Positions 16,536 through 22,507 of a stretch of 38,753 nt of DNA are shown here, in pieces. The number at the start of each line of letters is the position of its first letter. Position 1 is the stretch's first letter. The notes under the pieces are model-generated. The model was not told the origin of the DNA. It searched no databases and saw only the letters and a list, made by a program, of their open reading frames with translations. This DNA is from a bacterium (GTDB lineage: Bacteria > Vulcanimicrobiota > Vulcanimicrobiia > Vulcanimicrobiales > Vulcanimicrobiaceae). The DNA lies in assembly GCA_021805775.1 (NCBI GenBank), contig JAJZED010000019.1, positions 1 through 38,753 on the forward strand. Reading direction: 5' to 3'. The position numbers were made by a program, and so were the translations under genes.

Positions 16536-16926
16536 GTCGTTGTTTTCTCCGCGCGAGGCAAACGCCCTCATCGCTAAAGTCGAACCGCTGGTAGAGGAAC
16601 TCTTGCGCTTGCGGCGCGAGCTAGCCATCAACCTGCTCGCAACCAACCCCGATCTCCGCGTCGGCCCCAGTCGCAACCGGCTGGCGGGGCCGCATTCCAC
16701 GCTTCCAACGCCGCGCTTCGGCGAGATGAAGATCGAGATCATCCGGCTCATCCACCGCATCGAACACTTCGGCTGCGTGGTGAAGGATATCGACTTGGGG
16801 CTTATCGATTTCCCAAGCGAGCGTCAGGGCGAACCGATCTGGCTCTGCTGGAAATTCGGCGAGCCCGTCGTCGCGCATTGGCACGGCGAGAACGAAGGCT
16901 TCGAATCGCGCCGCCCGCTGAACTAA
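16534..16926 (+). CDS. DUF2203 family protein
   Basis: The protein is 130 residues. ATG 16534 (MSLFSPREANALIAKVEPLV) has AGGAG at 16524-16528, five bases upstream. The N-terminal half is a helical hairpin and the C-terminal half carries DIDLGLIDFPSE, GEPIWLCWKFGE and VAHWHGENEGFESRRPL, the standard signature of DUF2203. No biochemical role is known. Its start codon overlaps the start codon of rapZ on the other strand in the palindrome CATG, so any promoter must lie within rapZ. Confidence 0.9.
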   Translation: MSLFSPREANALIAKVEPLVEELLRLRRELAINLLATNPDLRVGPSRNRLAGPHSTLPTPRFGEMKIEIIRLIHRIEHFGCVVKDIDLGLIDFPSERQGEPIWLCWKFGEPVVAHWHGENEGFESRRPLN

Positions 16927-16944
16927 GAGCGTCGCAGCAGCGCG

Positions 16945-17355
16945 CTAAGCGGTCGCCTTCTCGGCGCTCGCTTCGAAGGGAATAAAATCTTCGGCGAGCC
17001 CTTGCAGACGAACCTCACCGAACTCCGCGGTGTACGCGCCGCTCTCGACTCCAACGATCGTACCGGTCTCCGGCACGCTCGCCAACTGGGGAATCTTCGC
17101 GCGCAGCTCTTCGGGGATACGGACTTTATCCCCGATCGCCAGCGAGCCTTGCTCCCAGAGTGCGTTGAGGGCGTCGAGCAGCATCGGCAGGGGAATGCCA
17201 TAATCTTCACTCACGGCGCCGATGGTGTGCGATTCGCTGATCGCGCAATTACTGCAGCCGCCAAGGTGAAAGCGCGCGAAGACGCGGCGCGCACCGGCGT
17301 GCATTTTAAAAGCCTGATCGACGGTAATCTCGGGAGTAAAGACGTGTTCGCTCAT
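16945..17355 (-). CDS. DUF1858 domain protein (redox-disulfide type) with C-terminal beta domain
   Basis: The protein is 136 residues from ATG 17355, preceded on the minus strand by AGGA six bases upstream; a longer open frame exists but has no support. Residues about 8-65 (FTPEITVDQAFKMHAGARRVFARFHLGGCSNC ... YGIPLPMLLDALN) match DUF1858, the domain of the hybrid-cluster-associated small redox proteins, with the CxxC pair present as CSNC. The remaining part, GDKVRIPEELRAKIPQL ... GTIVGVESGAYTAEFGEVRLQGL, looks like a small beta barrel of KOW or SH3 type. Function unknown; a thiol redox role is likely. It lies downstream of rnpB on the same strand. Confidence 0.8.
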   Translation of the reverse strand: MSEHVFTPEITVDQAFKMHAGARRVFARFHLGGCSNCAISESHTIGAVSEDYGIPLPMLLDALNALWEQGSLAIGDKVRIPEELRAKIPQLASVPETGTIVGVESGAYTAEFGEVRLQGLAEDFIPFEASAEKATA

Positions 17356-17439
17356 GATGGGTCCTAACGCTGGAGTGCGGGGAGGGTTGCGATCTTTTCG
17401 TACCAACGCGGTGCCGACCCTGGAAGGTTGCGCGTGCGG

Positions 17440-17865
17440 AGGCGTGCCTATAAGCCGGATTCTGTACCTGCAGGTCGTGCAGGCGACGATCATCTCTCTG
17501 GGGCCCGCGTCACCGCGAACCTCGATGCAACGTAACTCGAGCCGGGTGGGCGACCCGCCTGCCGCAAGCGACAGGTATCGAGCGGTCTTGCTTCGGATGG
17601 GGTTTACCGCGAGGCTACGTCACCGTAGACCTCCGTGAGCTCTTACCTCACGATTTCACCCTTACCGGCGGCTCGCGCCGACGGCGGTATGTTTCTGTGG
17701 CACTTTCCTTCGAGTTACCCCGACAGGCCGTTAGCCTGCATCCTGCCCGCTGAAGCCCGGACTTTCCTCGCCGCATCCGCGGCGCGATCGCCCGGCACCC
17801 TCCGCAGGGCGAGGGTACGCGCCCTGCGCGCTTGCAGCCTGCCGTAGCGGCTGTGAAGCACGCCG
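17440..17865 (-). ncRNA. rnpB: RNase P RNA (class A)
   Basis: The minus strand contains the universal core: GAGGAAAGTCCGGGCT near the 5' end (plus-strand 17755-17773) and, near the 3' end, AGAATCCGGCTTATAG (plus-strand 17446-17462). The P4 strands, a P3 hairpin (CGCAGGGCG/CGCCCTGCG near 17810-17830) and the CR-type GGTAAACCCC block near 17600 can all be found. P1 is proposed as GGCGTGC (17859-17865) with GCACGCC (17441-17447), which sets the ends given; these may be off by 10-20 bases. RNase P RNA is the catalytic part of the enzyme that trims tRNA 5' leaders. No terminator T-run is evident before the downstream DUF1858 gene. Confidence 0.95.
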
Positions 17866-17890
17866 ATTGCGCCCTCATCAGCTGCTTGAT

Positions 17891-17919
17891 ACTATAGTCG
17901 TATAATATGACCACACCAA
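17891..17919 (-). promoter_or_regulatory. candidate rnpB promoter
   Basis: Read on the minus strand, TTGGTG (17919-17914) is followed by a 17-base spacer and TATAGT (17896-17891). Transcription would start near 17884, about 20 bases before the proposed P1 of rnpB. The site overlaps the start of the divergent antitoxin gene, so antitoxin and rnpB transcription could interfere. The plus strand of the same stretch also has TATAAT directly before the antitoxin ATG. Confidence 0.4.
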
Positions 17920-18203
17920 AAAACAGACGCGAAAACAGCCCCGTATCGCTCCTGCTGCTGGGCTCGCGCACGATCGGAGCCGCTGCGTTCAAATCGCGAT
18001 GCCTTGAAATCATGGATGAAGTCGAACGCTCCGGCCAGGAAGTGGTTATCACGAAACATCGAAGGGCGGTGGCGCGCCTGCTTCCGGCGCACTCTTTTCG
18101 TGGGTCGTTCTGCGGCGCTCTTCGCGGAAGGGTGATCGGCGCCGATGAGATCGTCGAACCGATCTCGACGGATTGGGAGAACGATGACACCCATTTTGCT
18201 TGA
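17907..18203 (+). CDS. Phd/YefM-family antitoxin
   Basis: The protein is 98 residues. The middle, GSRTIGAAAFKSRCLEIMDEVERSGQEVVITKHRRAVARLLP, is the typical Phd/YefM DNA-binding dimer domain, and the acidic C-terminus (DEIVEPISTDWENDD) would wrap the toxin. It neutralises the PIN toxin encoded next, which overlaps it by 20 bases, and normally represses its own promoter. The start is uncertain: ATG 17907 has TATAAT right before it and no ribosome binding site, and the first 20 residues are not family-like. A palindromic ACTATAGT just upstream (17891-17898) could be an operator. Confidence 0.88.
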   Translation: MTTPKNRRENSPVSLLLLGSRTIGAAAFKSRCLEIMDEVERSGQEVVITKHRRAVARLLPAHSFRGSFCGALRGRVIGADEIVEPISTDWENDDTHFA

Positions 18204-18594
18204 TACCCACGCTGCGGTATGGGCGACAAGCGGGAACCTCCGCCCTGCGATTCAACGAAGCGTGGACGCCGCGGCGCGCGAAGGGCGTCTCTTACTCTCA
18301 CCGATCTCGGCGTGGGAGATTGCGATGCTGGTCGTACGGGGACGCTTGAAGCTTTCGGTACCGGCCGATGCGTACGTGCGGGAATTGTTCGCTCTACCCG
18401 GCGTAGTGACGGCGCCCCTCTCGCCGGCGATCGCCGCGGAAGCGGCGCTCTTCGATCGCGCTCTGCATGCCGACCCTGCGGACCGTATCTTGGCAGCGAC
18501 CGCGATTGCTTACGGTGCGAGCTTGATGACGCGCGATCGGCGATTGCACGCCTTTGCGCGCGAGACGAAGAGCTTGCGCTGCATCGCTTGTTGA
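18184..18594 (+). CDS. vapC: VapC-family PIN-domain toxin
   Basis: The protein is 136 residues from ATG 18184, inside the end of the antitoxin gene. The PIN RNase site is complete: LLDTHAAVW (D7), SAWEIAM (E45), DPADRILAATA (D100) and MTRDRRL (D118). These acidic residues bind Mg ions, and VapC toxins cleave tRNA or rRNA at specific sites. Length and the Phd-type partner fit the common type II module. Downstream DNA is A-rich and has no gene on this strand. Confidence 0.92.
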   Translation: MTPILLDTHAAVWATSGNLRPAIQRSVDAAAREGRLLLSPISAWEIAMLVVRGRLKLSVPADAYVRELFALPGVVTAPLSPAIAAEAALFDRALHADPADRILAATAIAYGASLMTRDRRLHAFARETKSLRCIAC

Positions 18595-18696
18595 AAAGAA
18601 AAATTTGTATGGGAAAAATAAATCCGTCTTCGCGTTCCAACGGAATGTAGCCGGGCTCACCGACGAGCGGCAAGTTTTCGCGTGTATGAATGCTCT

Positions 18697-19110
18697 TCAG
18701 CAGCCATCTACGGCTGGAATGACTCTCCAAGTTTTCAATCGCTGTCGGTCGTCGAAGCTCGCTGAAACCACGTCGCCATCGATCTCGCAGAACCATAATG
18801 TTCGGGTGAATTCCGCCTGCACCACCATGCGGCACCCGCCGACGCATGGTGGCGAAGCGGCCTCAAAACTGCTGAATGACTCGCCCTTCTGAAACACGTT
18901 GCCCTCGTGCCAATCAGCGCCCGAAGAAATCAAGTAGCGCTCGAACGCCGCCTTGTCTGCGTGGTGCTGCAGTTTTGCGACGGCAATCGACTCCCTCACT
19001 CTGTCGGGAAAATCCGGCACGCCGGTGAAACGTGCCACGCCGAGCCCGAGCAGAGGAACAAGAACCAGAGCGATGGCTATCGCGACGATCCGCACTCGTC
19101 GTGCTCTCAT
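18697..19110 (-). CDS. membrane-anchored or exported protein of unknown function
   Basis: The protein is 137 residues from ATG 19110; the frame stays open to about 19188, so a longer form is possible. After MRARR comes one hydrophobic segment (IVAIAIALVLVPLLGLGV), then a mature part with helix VRESIAVAKLQHHADKAAFERYL and a cysteine pair CVGGC, ending CEIDGDVVSASFDDRQRLKTW. The lack of a clear ribosome binding site lowers certainty. It lies in a stretch whose base composition is less GC-rich than the flanks, convergent with the toxin-antitoxin pair. I do not recognise a family. Confidence 0.5.
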   Translation of the reverse strand: MRARRVRIVAIAIALVLVPLLGLGVARFTGVPDFPDRVRESIAVAKLQHHADKAAFERYLISSGADWHEGNVFQKGESFSSFEAASPPCVGGCRMVVQAEFTRTLWFCEIDGDVVSASFDDRQRLKTWRVIPAVDGC

Positions 19111-19538
19111 ATCACGCAACGCTTCATTGTGCTCACGAAAATCACCTGCGATTGCATCAGGCCTGCGTAGCCGCCTGCGCCCAGTCACAGTGCGAACGAA
19201 GATGACAACTATTATGAGAACGAAGCGCTAAATCGTGGAATGCAAACCGACTTGCGAACTCTTTTGCAAGCGTCGCGTCACCGACGTGCGAAAAGCCCTG
19301 CTACATCAGGGCGTTATAGCGGGAATGGGTAGGAATCGAAGAAACCTAATAGCGATCTTCTGGGCGCGTGGAAGGTTGCGAAGCGCGAAAGTTTCGCAGC
19401 ATTCGTTCTTCGCCGGGTTGTCGGGAGGCACCGAAAGGTTACCGTGAAGCGAAGGCACTTGTATCGCGGGGGAATGGTGCAAAATGGCGCTTCTCGGCGT
19501 TCATGGCAACGGAACGGCAACGGTTCATCGAAGCGAAT
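19111..19538. other. gene-poor stretch, no supported feature
   Basis: About 430 bases with no reading frame that looks coding on either strand: the short open frames are Arg/Ser-rich shadows without start signals. A short hairpin GCCCTG...CAGGGC sits near 19295-19313. Composition is mixed and less GC-rich than the core genes. It may be decayed accessory DNA next to the tRNA genes. Confidence 0.5.
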
Positions 19539-19540
19539 AG

Positions 19541-19567
19541 AAAAACGCCCGACGAACCGGGCGTTTC
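19541..19567 (-). terminator. intrinsic terminator after tRNA-Ala(GGC)
   Basis: On the minus strand a stem AAACGCCCG/CGGGCGTTT (19558-19566 with 19543-19551) with a six-base loop is followed by a T-run (from AGAAAAA on the plus strand). It lies directly after the CCA end of the tRNA gene. The same GCCCG-type stem is used after tRNA-Ile at 21022-21053. Confidence 0.8.
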
Positions 19568-19568
19568 T

Positions 19569-19644
19569 TGGTGGAGGCAAGGAGACTCGAACTCCTGACC
19601 CTCACGCTGCCAGCGTGATGCTCTACCAACTGAGCTATGCCCCC
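19569..19644 (-). tRNA. tRNA-Ala (anticodon GGC)
   Basis: A 76-base tRNA: acceptor GGGGGCA pairs with TGCCTCC, D-arm AGCTCAGTTGGTAGAGC, anticodon stem TCACG/CGTGA around CTGGCAG giving anticodon GGC, T-arm with GTTCGAGTC, discriminator A and an encoded CCA. It reads GCC and GCU. Divergent from the second tRNA-Ala gene, 117 bases away. Confidence 0.97.
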
Positions 19645-19761
19645 AAGGTGCGGCGCCTTCTCTTCACGCCGGGTGCCCAGAGTCCTTCGGGCGGGGAGCA
19701 ATTTTACGCGTCGGCGAAGAGGAAATCGTACGCGCCGGGGCCAACCCACGAGCGCCGCGAC

Positions 19762-19837
19762 GGGGACGTAGCTCAGTTGGTAGAGCGCCTGCTTTGCAAG
19801 CAGGATGTCGCAGGTTCGATTCCTGTCGTCTCCACCA
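19762..19837 (+). tRNA. tRNA-Ala (anticodon UGC)
   Basis: A 76-base tRNA: acceptor GGGGACG pairs with CGTCTCC, D-arm AGCTCAGTTGGTAGAGC, anticodon stem CCTGC/GCAGG around TTTGCAA giving anticodon TGC, T-arm with GTTCGATTC, discriminator A and an encoded CCA. It reads GCA and GCG. In many bacteria this species sits in rRNA operons; here it stands alone. Confidence 0.97.
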
Positions 19838-19887
19838 AATCCCGACGCGCGACGAACCGCGCGCGAACGAGCTTGAAGAGTATGGAA

Positions 19888-19980
19888 AACCGGGCGTGCG
19901 GACATCAGCTCTAGCCTTGCACGCTTGCGTCGCGGCGCGTGCCTGCGACGCCGGCCTTCAGCGAGGCCGCACACCCGGTT
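19888..19980. other. structured intergenic element (nested inverted repeats)
   Basis: Between tRNA-Ala(UGC) and the end of the DUF4382 gene, AACCGGGCGTGCGG (19888-19901) pairs with CCGCACACCCGGTT (19967-19980) with one mismatch. Inside, GCGTCGC and GCGACGC form a further perfect seven-base stem. There is no T-run, so it is not a standard terminator, though it separates convergent transcription units. It could be a terminator aid, a small RNA or a short mobile hairpin. Confidence 0.35.
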
Positions 19981-19988
19981 CGCTCGTG

Positions 19989-20918
19989 TTAGTCCACAAT
20001 CGTCGGCACGGTCGTGCTCTGTCCGGCGGTAACCGTCGCGCTCGTTGAGAGCGTTAGCGAAACCCCAACTGAGGCGTCGTATCCCGTCGCCGTCACTTGC
20101 GCTCCCGCTTGCGTGGTGTAGCTGTTCTCGACGACGAGCGTGTATGTGCCGGCGGGAAGCGCGTCGATGGTAAACATTCCGTTCGCATCGGTGATGTCGG
20201 CGTTGACGACCGTCCCGTTCTGCGTCGCCTCGACCTCGGCCCCGACCACCGGCGAACCGGCCTGATCGAGCACGGTACCGGAGAGCAAGCCCGATTGCGC
20301 GATCGCGGTCGCGACGATGACCGGTTTCATGATGAAGTTGCCACCGCCGGTCTCGACGATCGATTGCCCGGCGTTGAAATCGAGTACGAAGCCATAGGTG
20401 TTGCCGGCGAGAGCATCGAGTGAAACGTTCACTTTTACGCCCGCCGTGCCGGCGCCGTCGCCGGAGTCGGTCGAGGTCGCATTACCGAATCCGCCTTGCG
20501 TCGCGCTTGGTACGGTCAACGGAACATCGGTATAGGTCGTCCCGTTCTGCGTGTAGGAGATCGTGGTTGTCGCGGTGTCGAGCACGAGACGAAGCTGTTG
20601 GTATTTTCCTGCCGGAATCGTCCCCGAGAAATTCAACGCGTTCGATGCCGAGGTGTAGTTGAGAATATTCACGACATTTGGGGACGAGTACGATTGCAGG
20701 ACCGTCGCGGCGCTACCGTTGCCGACTGCTTCGACTTTATCGATGCCGAGATTTACCGCGGTCACCGTTATGCCGTTGAGTTGGATCGGTGCATCCAGCA
20801 TCGCGACGGAGAGTTGCGATGTGCCAGCGGTCGGCATCGTGCCGGTGCCCCCGCCGCTTCCACCCCCGCAGGCGGCGAGAGCGAAGGCGAGCGCAAGGGC
20901 GAGTGCTCCAAATTTCAT
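19989..20918 (-). CDS. DUF4382 lipoprotein with C-terminal carboxypeptidase-regulatory-like domain
   Basis: The protein is 309 residues from ATG 20918, preceded by a perfect AAGGAGG seven bases upstream. Residues 1-17 (MKFGALALALAFALAAC) are a lipoprotein signal with C17, followed by a Gly/Ser linker. Residues about 35-205 (SQLSVAMLDAPIQLNGITVTAVNLGIDKVEA ... AGKYQQLRLVLD ... YGFVLDFNAGQSIVETGGGNFIMKPVI) match DUF4382, a secreted beta-sandwich. The rest, LLSGTVLDQAGSPVVGAEVEA ... GMFTIDALPAGTYTLVVE, is a regulatory-like beta-sandwich. A surface-attached binding role is likely; the ligand is unknown. It follows tRNA-Ile on the same strand but is separated by a strong terminator. Confidence 0.88.
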   Translation of the reverse strand: MKFGALALALAFALAACGGGSGGGTGTMPTAGTSQLSVAMLDAPIQLNGITVTAVNLGIDKVEAVGNGSAATVLQSYSSPNVVNILNYTSASNALNFSGTIPAGKYQQLRLVLDTATTTISYTQNGTTYTDVPLTVPSATQGGFGNATSTDSGDGAGTAGVKVNVSLDALAGNTYGFVLDFNAGQSIVETGGGNFIMKPVIVATAIAQSGLLSGTVLDQAGSPVVGAEVEATQNGTVVNADITDANGMFTIDALPAGTYTLVVENSYTTQAGAQVTATGYDASVGVSLTLSTSATVTAGQSTTVPTIVD

Positions 20919-21021
20919 GTTTCCTCCTTGGCGGTGCGAGCGGCCGCTCCGCAGTGGGAAGCATACCCACGACGCGCGCCGCAAAACGTTAAAAAAGAGC
21001 GCTCGTTTGCTCCGCCGGAAT

Positions 21022-21053
21022 GAAAAACGCCCGAATCGATTCGGGCGTTTTTC
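21022..21053 (-). terminator. intrinsic terminator after tRNA-Ile (perfect 32-base palindrome)
   Basis: Positions 21022-21053 are a perfect palindrome, with half-site GAAAAACGCCCGAATC. Either strand gives a GC stem followed by TTTTT, so it can stop transcription in both directions. It lies 4 bases after the tRNA-Ile CCA end on the minus strand. Confidence 0.9.
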
Positions 21054-21057
21054 GTCA

Positions 21058-21134
21058 TGGTGGGCCATCCTGGTCTCGAACCAGGGACCTCATGCTTATC
21101 AAGCATGCGCTCTAACCAACTGAGCTAATGGCCC
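21058..21134 (-). tRNA. tRNA-Ile (anticodon GAU)
   Basis: A 77-base tRNA: acceptor GGGCCAT pairs with ATGGCCC, D-arm AGCTCAGTTGGTTAGAGC, anticodon stem CATGC/GCATG around TTGATAA giving anticodon GAT, T-arm with GGTTCGAGACC, discriminator A and an encoded CCA. It reads AUC and AUU. Confidence 0.97.
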
Positions 21135-21145
21135 GACGGTTTGGG

Positions 21146-21154
21146 AGTATAGCA
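21146..21154 (-). promoter_or_regulatory. extended -10 promoter element for tRNA-Ile
   Basis: On the minus strand TGC-TATACT forms an extended -10 box at 21154-21146. Transcription would start near 21139, five bases before the mature tRNA 5' end at 21134. There is no good -35 box, as usual for extended -10 promoters. Confidence 0.5.
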
Positions 21155-21186
21155 CATCGCGCAACTCCCTCCCTCCCGACTTTCCG

Positions 21187-21447
21187 TTAGATCATCGCGA
21201 TCCACTTTTTGAGGGTTTCGTCGGCGCTCTTGAGCTCGGCCATCAGCAGGCTTTGCAGGGCGTCGCTCTCGCGCATCTGCTCGGAGCGCACGGCGGTGAC
21301 TTGGTCGAACTGCTCGTGCATCGCCAGCAACGAGGCCTGGTCGAGCGCGGCTTGGTGTTCGGCAGCGATCGCGTCGGTCTCCAGCGTCGGGGCGGGCGCG
21401 GGAGCCGGCGTGCCGACTCCGCGCGCTTGGCTCGGCGCCGTCTTCAT
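21187..21447 (-). CDS. small helical protein, paralogue of the gene upstream
   Basis: The protein is 86 residues from ATG 21447. After a Pro/Ala-rich start (TPAPAPAPTLE) the rest is one long amphipathic helix: AEHQAALDQASLLAMHEQFDQVTAVRSEQMRESDALQ. It aligns with the C-terminal half of the upstream protein at 21444-21761 (D-x-x-TA-x-RSE-x-MRE ... L ... M ... K ... D ... KK-x-I), so the pair arose by duplication. The start overlaps the stop of that gene as ATGA, so translation is coupled. No signal peptide or family known to me. It is last in a three-gene operon with a muramidase, suggesting a role at or through the cell wall. Confidence 0.7.
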   Translation of the reverse strand: MKTAPSQARGVGTPAPAPAPTLETDAIAAEHQAALDQASLLAMHEQFDQVTAVRSEQMRESDALQSLLMAELKSADETLKKWIAMI

Positions 21448-21761
21448 GCCGAGATCGATTGGATGAACTTCTTGGTGATGGCGTTGTCGGCTTTAATCTG
21501 CTCCATCTCGACGTTGCGCAAGGTGTTGATCTCGCGCATGTTCTCCGAGCGCTCGGCGGTCGCCTCATCGAAGAGCGCCGACTGCATCGAGAGCTGCTCT
21601 TGATGCTGCATCTGCGAGGCGTAGAGGCCGAGCTGGAAGTTCTCGTCCCAGGAATTCATTGCGTTCATCGCCCCGTTTTGGGCGCCTCCGGCGAGCGCGG
21701 ATGCCCCCATCGAGAGCAGCGCCGGCGCGGCGGCTTCGGCGAGTGCGGGAAGAAAAGCCAC
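21444..21761 (-). CDS. small helical protein with hydrophobic N-terminus, paralogue of the gene downstream
   Basis: The protein is 105 residues from GTG 21761, with AAGGAG well placed upstream and overlapping the stop of the muramidase gene. The N-terminal 35 residues (MAFLPALAEAAAPALLSMGASALAGGAQ) are Ala-rich and hydrophobic, without a classic signal peptide. The C-terminal 60 residues are a heptad-like helix (QHQEQLSMQSALFDEATAERSENMREINTL) that matches the downstream protein. Methionine and glutamine are frequent. The size and helix content recall needle, rod or tail-type subunits of secretion machines or phage-like particles, but no homology can be claimed. Confidence 0.7.
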   Translation of the reverse strand: MAFLPALAEAAAPALLSMGASALAGGAQNGAMNAMNSWDENFQLGLYASQMQHQEQLSMQSALFDEATAERSENMREINTLRNVEMEQIKADNAITKKFIQSISA

Positions 21762-21772
21762 GATAGTTCTCC

Positions 21773-22384
21773 TTACGAAGTGGGGGTGCTGGCGTTGGAT
21801 TCGGCTGCGAGCTCGTCGAGCCAGGGCTGCTCGCCGTGGTTCGCCGTTGGGGGCGGAGCGAGCGGCCCCCCCGTGGGCGCTCCCAGAGGCGCTCCGTAAC
21901 TGCCGGTGCGAGCGGTCGCCTCGGGAAGCTCCGCGCGGGCATCTTCGATCTGCGCTTGGTGTCGGAGCACGGAGTCGGCGTACCCCAGCGTCTCGCCGTC
22001 GGCCCAGCGCGTCGTCGTGCCGCGCGCGGTCGGCGAGCCGGCATTATAGGCCGAGAGCGCGGCGCGTTCGTCTCCGCCGTAGCGTTCGAGCAGGCCGTGG
22101 AGCATCTCGGCCGCTCGCTCGGCGTTCTGGGCCGGGTCCATCGCGGCCGGGCTCCGGGCGAAGGCGTGGTAGCGGTCGTCGATCTGGAAGAGGCCATGCC
22201 CGTGTCCGCCGTCGCCGAGGATGTTGCGGCCGCCATTGCTCCCCGGCCCCCCGGTCTCTTGGGCGGCGACCGCAGCGAGCAGCGAGGGTGAGAGCCCGTT
22301 GCGGGCGGCGGCGCGGGCGATCGGAAGCGCGTAGGCGACGCCGTGGGCGGCGAGCGAGACGGCGGAAGCGGAGAGGGCGGTCAT
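21773..22384 (-). CDS. goose-lysozyme/SLT-like muramidase without classical signal peptide
   Basis: The protein is 203 residues from ATG 22384, preceded by GAGGAGGGG. The catalytic region has AAVAAQETGG with the acid Glu at about E43, then GDGGHGHGLFQIDDRYHAF (58-75), close to the goose-type lysozyme / lytic transglycosylase motif, and later ALSAYNAG. Such enzymes cut the glycan between MurNAc and GlcNAc. The N-terminus (MTALSASAVSLAAHGVAYA) is mildly hydrophobic but is no ordinary Sec signal, and the C-terminal 60 residues are Pro/Ala-rich and probably flexible. It heads a tight operon with two small helical paralogues and is divergent from the DUF177-rpmF operon. A dedicated wall-opening enzyme for an apparatus is an attractive inference. 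Confidence 0.85.
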   Translation of the reverse strand: MTALSASAVSLAAHGVAYALPIARAAARNGLSPSLLAAVAAQETGGPGSNGGRNILGDGGHGHGLFQIDDRYHAFARSPAAMDPAQNAERAAEMLHGLLERYGGDERAALSAYNAGSPTARGTTTRWADGETLGYADSVLRHQAQIEDARAELPEATARTGSYGAPLGAPTGGPLAPPPTANHGEQPWLDELAAESNASTPTS

Positions 22385-22414
22385 AGCACCCCTCCTCTGC
22401 GACGAGCGGCCGGT

Positions 22415-22443
22415 TTGACAAGAGCGCGGCCCACCTCTACAAT
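22415..22443 (+). promoter_or_regulatory. strong sigma70 promoter of the DUF177-rpmF-fab operon
   Basis: Perfect TTGACA at 22415-22420, a 17-base spacer and TACAAT at 22438-22443. The predicted start of transcription is near 22450. It lies between the divergent muramidase gene and the DUF177 gene and is the best promoter match I found. Confidence 0.85.
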
Positions 22444-22461
22444 GACTTGGTTGTACCAAAG

Positions 22462-22481
22462 GGCCCCGCCTCGGCGGGGCC
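22462..22481 (+). promoter_or_regulatory. GC-rich hairpin in the leader of the DUF177-rpmF operon
   Basis: GGCCCCGCC (22462-22470) and GGCGGGGCC (22473-22481) form a perfect nine-base stem with a two-base turn, extended by weaker pairs. It begins about 12 bases after the predicted transcription start and ends 26 bases before the gene start. No T-run follows, so it may protect the 5' end or control expression rather than terminate. Confidence 0.5.
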
Positions 22482-22507
22482 TTCCCAACGCAAGGCGCAG
22501 GTTTTCT

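Noticed and set aside
17455-17860. possible CRISPR, riboswitch or tmRNA in the structured region
   Set aside because: The conserved RNase P RNA core sequences at both ends explain the structure fully; there are no regular repeats and no tRNA-like end.
17648-18847. 399-codon minus-strand frame across rnpB and the toxin-antitoxin genes
   Set aside because: It runs through a structural RNA and antisense to two recognised genes; the translation is Arg/Ser-rich.
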